A stretch of 64,000 nt of DNA from an uncultured Clostridia bacterium (GCA_944358385.1 CALVQW010000001.1:156345-220344), one strand, 5' to 3'. Counted from the first letter of the stretch, positions 27,304 through 35,641 are shown. The notes: a model not told the origin generated them from the letters alone. Made by a program: numbers and translations.

Positions 27304-28158
27304 GTGAAAAGACTCAAAGAATTTTTCGGACTCATCCTCTCCGACCTTCTCAAACTCTCCCGCATGAAGAGCGTCTACATCGGCTTGGCTGTGATGCTCT
27401 TCATCACCGTCATCTTCGCCTTGGCGCAGAGCGCGCTCGGCAACCTCATCGAGGACATGGCAACATCGGGCACGGAGTCCGCGCCTCCTCTTGCGGCGGA
27501 GGACGTTACCTCCGTCTTTATGTTCTCTTTGCTCAACGGCGCGCCCGCCTCAACGGGTGTGTTCTTCCTCATCCCGATCATCGCCGCCCTCTTTGTCGGC
27601 ACGGATTTTTCCTCCGGTATGTTCCGCCTTTATGCAGGGCGCGGTGTGCACAAAAACGACCTTTACATCTCCAAATTCGTTGTCATAACCCTGCTTACGG
27701 TCGTTTACGTCTGCATCGCCTTCGCAATGGGTGCGGCAGCGGCGGGCATAGCCGACATGAGCGAAAGCGCGCGTTCCTACATGTTTTCCTACACAGCGCA
27801 AGCCTTCGGATCATATCTCCTTCTCTCCCTAGTGACGGCTGCGATATGCACTTTCGTCTGCTTCCTGCTCCGCTCCAAAGCGGGCGCGATGGCGATGCTT
27901 CTCGCCATGCTCATAGTGCTCGGCGACATCCTCGTCACCGTGGTGCAGATCGCCCTCGCCATGACCGTAACGGGGACGGACGTGACGGGCAATTTCGTCT
28001 ATATGTACTTTGATCCTTACTACTGCGCGGACGCCTTCGCATACGCGCGCGATCTCACCCCGCAGACGGCAGGCATTGCATACGGCGGCTCGGTGATGTG
28101 GCTGGTCCTATTCTTCACCGGCGGCTTGCTCCTCAACGCCAAACGCGACATAAAATAG
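27304..28158 (+). CDS. ABC-2 type permease
   Basis: The 284-residue protein has about six membrane segments, beginning with SVYIGLAVMLFITVIFALAQ, and a large extracytoplasmic loop after the first (about 45-85). It is the membrane partner of the ATPase upstream, likely exporting or conferring resistance to an antimicrobial peptide or lipid; the substrate is not known. It starts with GTG at 27304 after GGAGGCGG. Confidence 0.85.
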   Translation: MKRLKEFFGLILSDLLKLSRMKSVYIGLAVMLFITVIFALAQSALGNLIEDMATSGTESAPPLAAEDVTSVFMFSLLNGAPASTGVFFLIPIIAALFVGTDFSSGMFRLYAGRGVHKNDLYISKFVVITLLTVVYVCIAFAMGAAAAGIADMSESARSYMFSYTAQAFGSYLLLSLVTAAICTFVCFLLRSKAGAMAMLLAMLIVLGDILVTVVQIALAMTVTGTDVTGNFVYMYFDPYYCADAFAYARDLTPQTAGIAYGGSVMWLVLFFTGGLLLNAKRDIK

Positions 28159-28239
28159 TACTCTCGCCACACGCGACATAATCCCCCTCTCGACACCGGG
28201 TGCCGCCGCGCGATACTTTGCGCGCGCATAAATTTTCTA

Positions 28240-28267
28240 TTGAAAATCTACGATTTTATGTTATAAT
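28240..28267 (+). promoter_or_regulatory. Promoter for the TIR-methyltransferase gene
   Basis: TTGAAA (28240-28245), 16-bp spacer and perfect TATAAT (28262-28267). The leader is about 23 nt with GGAGGAG before the ATG. The gene therefore has its own promoter rather than read-through from the ABC transporter. Confidence 0.7.
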
Positions 28268-28296
28268 GACTTTCATAGACTTCACGGAGGAGAAAA

Positions 28297-29604
28297 ATGG
28301 GCAAGATCGACGTTTTCCTGAGCTATGAACACAGCATGAAATCGGTGGTAGACCACATTTGTGCCGCACTTGAAAGCGACGGCATAAGGTGCTGGTACGC
28401 GCCCCGCGACGCCGTGGGCGATTACGCTACCAGCATTATGAATGCCATAGATGAGGCGCGGGTGTTTGTCGTCGTACTGAACAATGCCGCATCCGAGTCC
28501 GTCCACGTCCTCAACGAGGTGGAGAACGCATACAAGCGCATTGTCGAAAAGAACGGCGACCTCACCATCCTTCCCTTCCGTCTCAGCAATGAGGATCTTT
28601 CAAAGGCGATGGAATATTACATCAACCGCCTGCATTGGATAGATGCCTCATCTCAGGGAGTGGACAACGCTATTGCGGAGCTTAAGAGCAAGGTCAAAGC
28701 AATACTCTCCCCTCGCTCCGACGCATCGAGCGCACAAAGAGCGCGCACTGCGAACCCCTATTTCAAAGAGGATGATAAAAAAGAAAAGCACCGTCTCGCC
28801 GTCCAGCAAGAACTTTTAAGGAACTTCGATGCCGAGCTTTATGACAAGATCGCGGCGGAAACGGACACCCTCACCGTGCTTGACCTCGGCAGTGCGGACG
28901 GCAGCTTTGTCATGGACAGACTCGGCAGACGCGAAAATCTCGGAATGTTGCTGGGCATCGACTATGACCAAAGTTGCGTCGACGCGGCGAACTCCGCCTA
29001 CGGCTCGGACAAGATCGCTTTCAGGCAGGGCGACCTAGAGTCGGACTCCATCGAAAACGTCATCCGCGCCTTTTTGGACGAGAAAGGCATTGCAGGGTTC
29101 AATGTCATCAACCTTTCCATGGTCATACTCCACCTGCAAAATCCGCAGAAATTGTTGCGCATCGTGCGAAAATTCGCGGTGAAAAACGCAGTGGTCATAA
29201 TCAAGGACATAGACGACGGGTTCAACGTCGCCTACCCCGACACCGACGGCAATTTCGAAAAAGCCATCAAAATGTGCGCCGACAGCCCGTTTTCCGGATT
29301 CAGGGAGAGCGGGCGGCAGATCCCTCACCTTCTCCACAAAACGGGCTTCCGTGATGTGAGGCTTGTAAAATGCGGCGTGGATACCATTGGAATGGACTAT
29401 GACGAGAGAGAGGCCCTCTTCGACACTTACTTCTCCATCATCAAAATGGATTTCGACCGTCTGGCAGAAGAAGTGCCCGACGACAAACAATACAGCGAGT
29501 ACCGCGACTGGCTCGCCGAGCATTATGCGGATATGGAAGATGCCTTCCACGAGGACGATTTCTTCTTCTCCCTCGGTTTCGTGCTGTTTACCGCAAGACG
29601 CTAA
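28297..29604 (+). CDS. TIR domain-class I methyltransferase fusion protein
   Basis: The 435-residue protein has an N-terminal TIR domain (about 1-135): KIDVFLSYEHS, DGIRCWYAPRDAVGDYATSI and VLNEVENAYK. Glu74 lies at the position of the catalytic glutamate of NAD-cleaving TIR domains. After a linker (about 138-170) comes a Rossmann methyltransferase (about 170-435). Its SAM motif is LDLGSADGS (195-203), followed by the acidic GIDYD (220-224) and later INLSMVILHLQNPQKLL. Bacterial TIR proteins commonly act in phage defence through NAD hydrolysis or cyclic ADP-ribose signals. What the methyltransferase adds is not known; the substrate could be a nucleotide or small metabolite. No effector or sensor partner is encoded next to it. 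Confidence 0.85.
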   Translation: MGKIDVFLSYEHSMKSVVDHICAALESDGIRCWYAPRDAVGDYATSIMNAIDEARVFVVVLNNAASESVHVLNEVENAYKRIVEKNGDLTILPFRLSNEDLSKAMEYYINRLHWIDASSQGVDNAIAELKSKVKAILSPRSDASSAQRARTANPYFKEDDKKEKHRLAVQQELLRNFDAELYDKIAAETDTLTVLDLGSADGSFVMDRLGRRENLGMLLGIDYDQSCVDAANSAYGSDKIAFRQGDLESDSIENVIRAFLDEKGIAGFNVINLSMVILHLQNPQKLLRIVRKFAVKNAVVIIKDIDDGFNVAYPDTDGNFEKAIKMCADSPFSGFRESGRQIPHLLHKTGFRDVRLVKCGVDTIGMDYDEREALFDTYFSIIKMDFDRLAEEVPDDKQYSEYRDWLAEHYADMEDAFHEDDFFFSLGFVLFTARR

Positions 29605-29624
29605 CGCAATGCCACAAAAAAACG

Positions 29625-29654
29625 AAAAAGATCCGCACTGTGCGGATCTTTTTT
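29625..29654 (+). terminator. Terminator after the TIR-methyltransferase gene
   Basis: AAAAAGATCCGCA (29625-29637) pairs with TGCGGATCTTTTT (29641-29653), followed by a T-run. It faces the SRP RNA terminator on the other strand. Confidence 0.88.
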
Positions 29655-29700
29655 GTGCAACAAAACATAACGGCGGGCGGATGCGGTTTATGCGGTCATG

Positions 29701-29735
29701 AAAAAACGAAACGCCGCACTCTGCGACGTTTCGTT
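29701..29735 (-). terminator. Terminator of the SRP RNA gene
   Basis: AACGAAACG (29705-29713) pairs with CGTTTCGTT (29727-29735), with an inner GCGG/TGCG extension. The minus strand continues as TTTTTT. Confidence 0.88.
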
Positions 29736-29738
29736 TGC

Positions 29739-30002
29739 TGCGCACCGACTCCGACAGTTCGAACCGAAGCGGAAACCGCATAGGTAGCTCCTTCAAAGTT
29801 TCCCCGTGGCACACGGCAACGCCTGCTTAGTGCTGCTGCGGTCAAGCCCTGACACGGTTCACAGTATGCAGTTGCACGGGACCTTGCTATCAACACCCCT
29901 TGTGCGGCGCGGCCTCCCATAAGAAAAGCCTCGGACGGCGTTCGACACTGCTATGGCGGATTGCAGTTTACAGGGCACCGCCGGCTCCCCGTCTAGCGCA
30001 GC
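29739..30002 (-). ncRNA. ffs: Large-type SRP RNA (scRNA, 4.5S family with Alu domain)
   Basis: The minus strand reads GGGGAGCCGGCGGTGCCCTG, then AACTGCAATCCGC, which is the conserved 5' Alu-domain core of large bacterial SRP RNAs. Further on come GTGTTGATAGCAAGGTCC, GTGAACCGTGTCAGGG and GCAGCAGCACTAAGC, the conserved helix 5/8 region. The length of about 264 nt before the terminator fits the long form of Bacillus and Clostridium. The apical loop of helix 8 reads TTGACC where GGAA is usual. The RNA partners with Ffh (568-1905). Ends are estimated from the promoter and terminator. Confidence 0.9.
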
Positions 30003-30008
30003 TTTGCT

Positions 30009-30037
30009 ATTATAGCATCTCTCTTTGCCTTTTGCAA
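30009..30037 (-). promoter_or_regulatory. SRP RNA promoter
   Basis: TTGCAA (30032-30037), 17-bp spacer and perfect TATAAT (30009-30014) on the minus strand. The transcript should begin near 30002. Confidence 0.82.
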
Positions 30038-30192
30038 CAAAATTCTCTCGGCAGACGCAAACTGCGCACACATTAAGCACCCGCCGGCACAAAAACCACA
30101 TCTTCTCGCCGCACATTCACCGCGCTTGACCGGGCGCGGAGGAAAACCGACAAAATGCGGGAGATGATTGGTTTACCTTTTTACTTTCGGTA

Positions 30193-30221
30193 TTGAAAAA
30201 GAGTAAAGAAGGTGGTAGACT
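30193..30221 (+). promoter_or_regulatory. Promoter giving a leaderless pyridoxal kinase transcript
   Basis: TTGAAA (30193-30198), 17-bp spacer and TAGACT (30216-30221). The ATG begins 7 nt after the -10 box, and no ribosome binding site lies in between. Confidence 0.65.
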
Positions 30222-30227
30222 TGAAGT

Positions 30228-31046
30228 ATGGATAAAAGGATATTGACCATTCAGGATTATTCCTCCGTCGGCAGATGCTCACTCACCGCCGCTCTGCCCG
30301 TACTCTGCGCCTGCGGACACGACGCCGTGGGGCTTCCCACCGCGCTGCTCTCCACGCAGACCTACGGCATAGAGGGCTTCACTTATACGGATCTTTATCC
30401 AAACATGCTCCCTTCCTACGAGCATTGGAAAAAGCTGGGCATCAAGTTCGACTGTCTCTACACGGGTTTCCTCGGCTCGATGGACACAGTGGAGGCGGCG
30501 TTGAAGATCGCGCGGGACATGAAGGCGAACGGCGCGCTCATAGCCGTCGATCCCGCCATGGCGGAAAACGGCGCGCTTTACAAGATCTTTGACGAGAGCT
30601 ACCGCGACAAAATCTTCGAGCTGTGCAAGCTCGCGGACATCGTGATGCCCAATTTTACGGAAGGCAAGATGCTCGCGGGGCTGGACATGAGCCTGGAACC
30701 CAACGAAGCCAACGCGAGGATGATCCTGAAGATCCTCGAACACAACGGCTACAAGAAAGTGTTGCTCTCCGGCATAATGAAGGAGGGCAAGCAAGGCACC
30801 GCCACCCTCACGGGCGGCAAGATAGCGTTGCAGATGAACGAGAGTTTCCCTGAATATATCCACGGCGCGGGCGACTGCCTCTCCTCGGCGTTCCTCGGCA
30901 AACTGCTCGGCGGCATGTCCTTCGAGAAGGCGGCGCAGGCAGCGGTGGACTTCTGCAAGGAATGCATCCGCATCTCGGTGGCGGAGAAGGTGGACCTCAG
31001 ATTCGGCTTGCTCATCGAGCGCGCCATACATATGCTGGTGAAGTAA
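30228..31046 (+). CDS. Pyridoxal/pyridoxamine kinase (PdxK/PdxY-like)
   Basis: The 272-residue ribokinase-fold enzyme phosphorylates vitamin B6 vitamers or a related pyrimidine. It starts ILTIQDYSSVGRCSLTAALP, typical of the PdxY/PdxK group found in Clostridia, and has the catalytic anion-hole motif HGAGDCLSSAFLG. Specificity for pyridoxal over hydroxymethylpyrimidine is inferred from overall similarity. It is monocistronic, with its own promoter and terminator. Confidence 0.88.
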   Translation: MDKRILTIQDYSSVGRCSLTAALPVLCACGHDAVGLPTALLSTQTYGIEGFTYTDLYPNMLPSYEHWKKLGIKFDCLYTGFLGSMDTVEAALKIARDMKANGALIAVDPAMAENGALYKIFDESYRDKIFELCKLADIVMPNFTEGKMLAGLDMSLEPNEANARMILKILEHNGYKKVLLSGIMKEGKQGTATLTGGKIALQMNESFPEYIHGAGDCLSSAFLGKLLGGMSFEKAAQAAVDFCKECIRISVAEKVDLRFGLLIERAIHMLVK

Positions 31047-31088
31047 GTGACAGCGGGGATCTCACCTATAACGGTGTTGAGACAACTT

Positions 31089-31114
31089 AAAGCGCGGCAT
31101 AAACCGCGCTTTTT
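31089..31114 (+). terminator. Terminator after the pyridoxal kinase gene
   Basis: AAAGCGCGG (31089-31097) pairs with CCGCGCTTT (31104-31112) and ends in TTTT. Between this and 31316 the spacer shows nothing recognisable. Confidence 0.82.
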
Positions 31115-31315
31115 GCTAAATTGAAACAAGATAAAATCGCTCTGAACCGAACTAGACTTCCCAGCCGTTTTCCCGCCCCCCTGCGCCGAACCGTCCGCCG
31201 GTGTGATTTTCCGGCAAAGCCCCCCCCCGCACCACACTATCCGACCACACGGTCTCATAACAAAAAAACACACATCGAACTGTAATGCAACGAAATTTTC
31301 CCGCGCTTTCCACGC

Positions 31316-31348
31316 AAAAAAACGCTCCCCGAACGGAGAGCGTTTTTG
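31316..31348 (-). terminator. Terminator after the EF-G-like gene
   Basis: AACGCTCCCCG and CGGAGAGCGTT form a hairpin around 31321-31343 with A/T tracts on both sides. Read on the minus strand it ends in TTTTTTTG. It could work in both directions. Confidence 0.8.
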
Positions 31349-31371
31349 CTTTCAGTGTGTCGAGTGCGGGC

Positions 31372-33435
31372 TTACTTCTTAGCCTCTTCCTCGCGTTTCT
31401 TCGCGTCCTCGATGATCTTGGCATTCGCGCTTGCGGGCACTTCCTCGTAGCGGAGGAACTTCACGGAGAACTTACCTCTGCCCTGCGTCATGCTCCTGAG
31501 GTCGGTGGCGTAACGGAACATCTCTGCCTGAGGCACCTCAACGGTGATGATCTGCTTGCCGCCCTCCGCGCTGTCCGTGCCGAGGATCCTGCCGCGACGC
31601 TTGTTCATATCGCCGAGGATGTCGCCGAGGTAATCGCCGGGGACGGTGATCTTGGCTTCCATGATAGGCTCGAGGAAGCAGGGAGATGCCTTGACGCACG
31701 CTTCCTGATAGGAGAGCTTCGCCGCGGTGATGAACGCGATCTCTTTGCTGTCCACGGGGTGATATTTTCCGTCATAGAGCGTGGCTTTGATGTTGACCAT
31801 GGGGTAACCCGCAAGGACGCCCTTCTTGATGGCTTCTCTGAGTCCCTTCTCGACTGCGGGGATGAACTGTCTGGGCACCGCGCCGCCGACGATGGCGTCC
31901 ACGAACTCGAACTCTCCGTCCTCCGCACCCGGCTCGAAGCGGATGAACACGTCGCCGTACTGTCCCGCGCCGCCGGACTGTTTCTTGTGTTTGCCTTCCG
32001 CCTCGGCGGTCTTTCTGATGGTCTCGCGGTAAGCCACTCTCGGCTCCTGCCAAGTGATGTCCAGACCGAGCTTATTCTTGACGCGCTTGCACATGATGTC
32101 AAGCTGCGCCTCGCCGAGACCGCTGATGAGCACGTCGCCGGTCTCCGCATTCTTTTCCACCTTGAAGGTGGCGTCCTCGTCCTGCATCTTGATGAGTCCC
32201 TGGATGACCTTTTCCTCGTCCTTGGGGGCGCGGACAGCATAGGAGATGACAGGATGCGGGAAATCTATCTTCTCGAAATCCAGCTTGAAGTCGGGAGAAG
32301 AGAGAGTGTCGTTGGTGTTGGTGCAGACCAGCTTGGAGAGCGCGCCGATGTCACCTGCTTCCAGACAATCCACAGGCTCCTGTTTCTTGCCTTTGAGGAT
32401 GTAGATGGTGCCCACTTTTTCGGGCTTTTCGGCGGTGTTGTTGAACACGGTATCCCCGCTGGTCAGCTTGCCGGAGATGACCTTCAGGATGAGCATCTTG
32501 CCGACATACGGGTCTACGACGGACTTGAACACCTGCGCCGCGAAGGGTGCTGCGGAGGTGCAATCTATCTCCACCGTCTGACCGTCCTTGACCGCTCTGT
32601 GCTTGTGCGCTTTGGCGGGGGAAGGAAGCAGATCCACGATCTTGTCCATGAGACCGTCCACTCTGGTGCAGGTGGTGGCGTTGCCCGCCATGAGTGGGAT
32701 GAAGCTGTCGGAATCGATGGCGGCATGCACGCCTTTCTGTATCTCTTCCGCAGTGAACGTCTCGCCTTCAAAGAACTTCATCATGAGTTCCTCATCCGTC
32801 TCGGCGACCATCTCCATGAGCTTGCCCTTATAGTCTTCCGCCTTGGCTTCGAGAGCGGCGGGGACAGCCACGGACTTGCCGTCGAGGGAGAAACCTTCGC
32901 CGGTGAACACATCCACATAGCCGGTCATCTTGCCGCCTTCCATAATGGGCAGCTCGATGGGGACGACCTTGTTATACTTGGCGGTGATGGCGTCCACAGT
33001 GGACATGAAGTCCGAATTTTCCTTGTTGACCGCGTTGACGAAGATGAATGCGGGCACTCTCTTTTCCAGGCACATATCCAGAGCTTTCTCCGTGCCGACG
33101 GTGAGAGAACCGGACGCACTCGTGACGACGATCGCGCTGTCGGCAGCCGCAAGTGCCGCGACCATCTCGCCCTCGAAGTCGAAGAAACCGGGAACGTCGA
33201 GGATGTTGATCTTGACATTGTTCCTCACCGCGTAGGCGAGAGCCATGCTGATGGATATCTTGCGTTTGATCTCTTCGTCGTCATAGTCCATCGTGGCGGA
33301 GCCGTCATCGACTTTGCCGAGGCGGTCTATGGTCTTGGTCATGTAAAGCATCGCCTCTGCAAGAGAAGTCTTGCCTTCGCCGGAGTGACCGATGAGAGCG
33401 ACATTGCGGATAAATTCGGTTGCAAAAGTCTTCAT
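31372..33435 (-). CDS. EF-G-like translational GTPase
   Basis: The 687-residue protein has all EF-G domains: G domain with GHSGEGKT (16-23), domain II, and domains III-V with SGLGEAQLDIM and RGRILGTD. Two GTPase motifs deviate. Switch II is DVPGFFDF (80-87), not DTPGHVDF, so the catalytic His is missing. NKxD reads NKEN (137-140). It belongs to the FusA2-like group of secondary EF-G homologues; canonical ribosomal genes (rpsL, rpsG, tuf) are not beside it. Its role could be ribosome rescue or recycling rather than main elongation. Monocistronic. Confidence 0.85.
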   Translation of the reverse strand: MKTFATEFIRNVALIGHSGEGKTSLAEAMLYMTKTIDRLGKVDDGSATMDYDDEEIKRKISISMALAYAVRNNVKINILDVPGFFDFEGEMVAALAAADSAIVVTSASGSLTVGTEKALDMCLEKRVPAFIFVNAVNKENSDFMSTVDAITAKYNKVVPIELPIMEGGKMTGYVDVFTGEGFSLDGKSVAVPAALEAKAEDYKGKLMEMVAETDEELMMKFFEGETFTAEEIQKGVHAAIDSDSFIPLMAGNATTCTRVDGLMDKIVDLLPSPAKAHKHRAVKDGQTVEIDCTSAAPFAAQVFKSVVDPYVGKMLILKVISGKLTSGDTVFNNTAEKPEKVGTIYILKGKKQEPVDCLEAGDIGALSKLVCTNTNDTLSSPDFKLDFEKIDFPHPVISYAVRAPKDEEKVIQGLIKMQDEDATFKVEKNAETGDVLISGLGEAQLDIMCKRVKNKLGLDITWQEPRVAYRETIRKTAEAEGKHKKQSGGAGQYGDVFIRFEPGAEDGEFEFVDAIVGGAVPRQFIPAVEKGLREAIKKGVLAGYPMVNIKATLYDGKYHPVDSKEIAFITAAKLSYQEACVKASPCFLEPIMEAKITVPGDYLGDILGDMNKRRGRILGTDSAEGGKQIITVEVPQAEMFRYATDLRSMTQGRGKFSVKFLRYEEVPASANAKIIEDAKKREEEAKK

Positions 33436-33464
33436 GGAATACCTCTAATTGATTTTTCTAAACA

Positions 33465-33493
33465 ATGATACAATAAATCTCGCTTTTAAGCAA
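33465..33493 (-). promoter_or_regulatory. Promoter for the EF-G-like gene
   Basis: TTGCTT (33488-33493), 17-bp spacer and TATCAT (33465-33470) on the minus strand; the leader is about 23 nt. Confidence 0.68.
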
Positions 33494-33567
33494 GCAAATT
33501 TTCTCCCGATATACAATAAAGTGCATTCGCGCGCATACGCCCGACGCCCGCGGCATAGATTTTGAAT

Positions 33568-34332
33568 ATGTCGCCGAGGATCGGAGTGTATGACAGCGGC
33601 ATAGGCGGGCTTACAACGCTCGCTCTTTTGCAGGCGAAACTGCCCGGATGCGGGTGGCTTTATTTTGCCGACAACGCGAGGATGCCCTTCGGCAGCAAGA
33701 GCCGTGCGGAAGTGCTGGAAGCGGCGGCAAACGCCCTCAACATACTCCGAAAAAATGCCGACGAGATCGTGTTCGGCTGCAACACGGCGGGCGTCACTCT
33801 CGATCCCGACGGAGTGTTCGCGCTACGCCCCGACATTGACTCCCACCCCGCGCAAAGCACTCTCGTCCTCGCCACACCGCGCACTCTTACGGGGCTGAAC
33901 GCGAGGGAGCGGGGCTTCATGTGTGCGGACACAGCGGAACTCGCCGTACTCGTCGAGATACAGCTCTCTCTGCGTTTCAAGTCCCGCACCTCTCTCACCT
34001 GCGCGCCCCTTGCGGACTATCTTGACGACCGTCTCTCCCGCTACCGCGACAAGACAAAGACCGTGCTGCTCGGCTGCTCGCACTACATCTATGCGGAAAG
34101 AGAGATAAGGGGGATCATAGGGGATGCGGAATATCTCGACGGCAACGCTCCCCTCGCCGAAAAACTGTGCGCCGCGCTTTACGAAAAATACGGCACTTCA
34201 CCATTTCTGCCCGCCTGCGGAACGGAGACGAAATTCATTTTCACGGGCGGCGACGAGAGCGCGAAATACCGCTGGATACTCGCAAAACTGCGCGAAGAAT
34301 ACGTCCCGCGTTTTCTCAAAAACGGTGTTTAA
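33568..34332 (+). CDS. Glutamate racemase-like protein (MurI family)
   Basis: The 254-residue protein has IGVYDSGIGGLTTL, FGCNTAGVT and LLGCSHYIYAE, matching the two catalytic cysteine motifs of the Asp/Glu racemase family that supplies D-glutamate for peptidoglycan. It is more divergent than typical MurI, for instance in the central region, so a different substrate is possible. The ATG at 33568 fits the family; no ribosome binding site is present. CATAGATT (33554-33561) upstream resembles a sigma-E -10 box, which would make it sporulation-linked like the convergent gpr. Its stop overlaps that of gpr by 4 bp. Confidence 0.75.
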   Translation: MSPRIGVYDSGIGGLTTLALLQAKLPGCGWLYFADNARMPFGSKSRAEVLEAAANALNILRKNADEIVFGCNTAGVTLDPDGVFALRPDIDSHPAQSTLVLATPRTLTGLNARERGFMCADTAELAVLVEIQLSLRFKSRTSLTCAPLADYLDDRLSRYRDKTKTVLLGCSHYIYAEREIRGIIGDAEYLDGNAPLAEKLCAALYEKYGTSPFLPACGTETKFIFTGGDESAKYRWILAKLREEYVPRFLKNGV

Positions 34333-35240
34333 TGTATAAAATTCGGGAGTGTCAACCTGCTTTTCGGATAGTTCTCCCCGAAAGCGATGTTGATGCCGCC
34401 CGCCACCGCGGCGGCAGCCGCTTCCACCTGCCAGCCTATCTCTTTGGGGGCTACCACCAAACTCCCCAGCTTGCTTTCGGCGATGAGTTCGCGGAGAGCA
34501 AACTCGTTGAGCGCGGCAGCCGTCCTTGCCGCATATCCCTTCACGGTGTCATACAGCACGGTGCGCATGGCAAGCACCGTCGGCACTCCCACGGCGATGA
34601 CGGGGACGCCCAGCGACTCTCTGTCCAGTCTGGTCCTCTCCCCTCCCACGCCGCTCCCCGGCGCGATGCCCGCCGTCGTGAGCTGGAAGGAAGTGCCGAT
34701 GCGCCCCGGCACGGACGTGACCAAGGAGTCCACGGCTATCACGCAGGAGGGTTTCAGTTTCATGCACAGCCCCGCCACCGCATCCGCGCTGCGCACTCCC
34801 GTCCTGCCCTCCACGCCCGTCCTCACGGCGCAGAGACGCACCTTCTCCCTCCCCCTTGCGGAGGCGGCGACGGGGGACACGTCCAGAAATTCCGCCACGC
34901 GCCCGCCCAACGAATCCGCCGTGACATCAGAGTTGCCCAGCCCCGCAACAAGAACAAGGGAGCGTCTGCCCATGACTCCCGCAAGCTCGACGAGCGCGCT
35001 CGCGATGTAGCCCGCAAGGGCGCGGAAGCCCTTTTCGGATGAGAGTGCCGCGGGCGGGCAATCGTAAGTGAGATAGATGCCCTTGGGCTTGCCCGTGCGT
35101 CTTGCAAGCTCCTCATCCCGCACTTTCACCATCTTGCGCACTATGCCGCATTGCAGCTTTTTCACATCGGCGAGGGAGTCCAAAGACTGCCTTTCCAGGG
35201 CGTCGAGAGCCATATCCGTCACAAAATCGCTCTTTCTCAT
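34329..35240 (-). CDS. gpr: Germination protease Gpr
   Basis: The 303-residue protein is the A25-family endopeptidase that degrades small acid-soluble spore proteins at germination. Signatures are MRKSDFVTDMALDALE at the start, AGLGNSDVTADSLG and TTAGIAPGSGVGGERTRLD. Gpr is made in the forespore as a zymogen, and the short N-terminus here is consistent with a propeptide of a few residues. It indicates a spore-forming organism. No ribosome binding site is seen; a CATAATA element lies 6 nt upstream. Confidence 0.93.
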   Translation of the reverse strand: MRKSDFVTDMALDALERQSLDSLADVKKLQCGIVRKMVKVRDEELARRTGKPKGIYLTYDCPPAALSSEKGFRALAGYIASALVELAGVMGRRSLVLVAGLGNSDVTADSLGGRVAEFLDVSPVAASARGREKVRLCAVRTGVEGRTGVRSADAVAGLCMKLKPSCVIAVDSLVTSVPGRIGTSFQLTTAGIAPGSGVGGERTRLDRESLGVPVIAVGVPTVLAMRTVLYDTVKGYAARTAAALNEFALRELIAESKLGSLVVAPKEIGWQVEAAAAAVAGGINIAFGENYPKSRLTLPNFIH

Positions 35241-35245
35241 AAGCT

Positions 35246-35275
35246 TATTATGCGTGTTTTGAAAAAAAAGCCTCA
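35246..35275 (-). promoter_or_regulatory. Possible forespore-type promoter for gpr
   Basis: On the minus strand CATAATA (35246-35252) fits the sigma-G -10 consensus CATNNTA. The -35 region TGAGGC (35270-35275) is weak. The element ends about 5-6 nt before the ATG. Confidence 0.4.
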
Positions 35276-35280
35276 AACAG

Positions 35281-35309
35281 TTGCGTGAAACAAAATGTTG
35301 TGCTAATAT
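35281..35309 (+). promoter_or_regulatory. rpsT promoter
   Basis: TTGCGT (35281-35286), 17-bp spacer and TAATAT (35304-35309), about 33 nt before the rpsT start. Confidence 0.7.
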
Positions 35310-35348
35310 GTCTTAGCAATTAAAAAGATATACCGCAGAGGAGAGCTT

Positions 35349-35621
35349 ATGCCCAACATCAAATCCGCAAAGAAAAGAGTCCTGATTTCCAAGAAGAGGA
35401 ACGCGGAAAACGTCGCAAAAAAATCCCGCGTCAAGAACGCGATCAAGAAGTATAACGCCGCCATCGAAGCTGGCGATGTCGCCCTTGCCGAACAGCTCCT
35501 GCCCGAGACCGTCTCCGTCATCGACAGAGCCGCCTCCGACGGAGTGTACCACGCCAACACCGCGGCGCGCAAGAAAGCGACCATCTGCCGCGCTCTGGAC
35601 AACCTGAAGAAGGCGAAATAA
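35349..35621 (+). CDS. rpsT: 30S ribosomal protein S20
   Basis: The 90-residue basic protein starts MPNIKSAKKRVLISKKRNAE and has the helical KKSRVKNAIKKY and HANTAARKKATI segments of S20, which binds 16S rRNA. GAGGAG precedes the ATG. rpsT is often near gpr in Clostridia, transcribed divergently as here. Confidence 0.96.
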   Translation: MPNIKSAKKRVLISKKRNAENVAKKSRVKNAIKKYNAAIEAGDVALAEQLLPETVSVIDRAASDGVYHANTAARKKATICRALDNLKKAK

Positions 35622-35641
35622 TCGATCATTCGGATACATCC

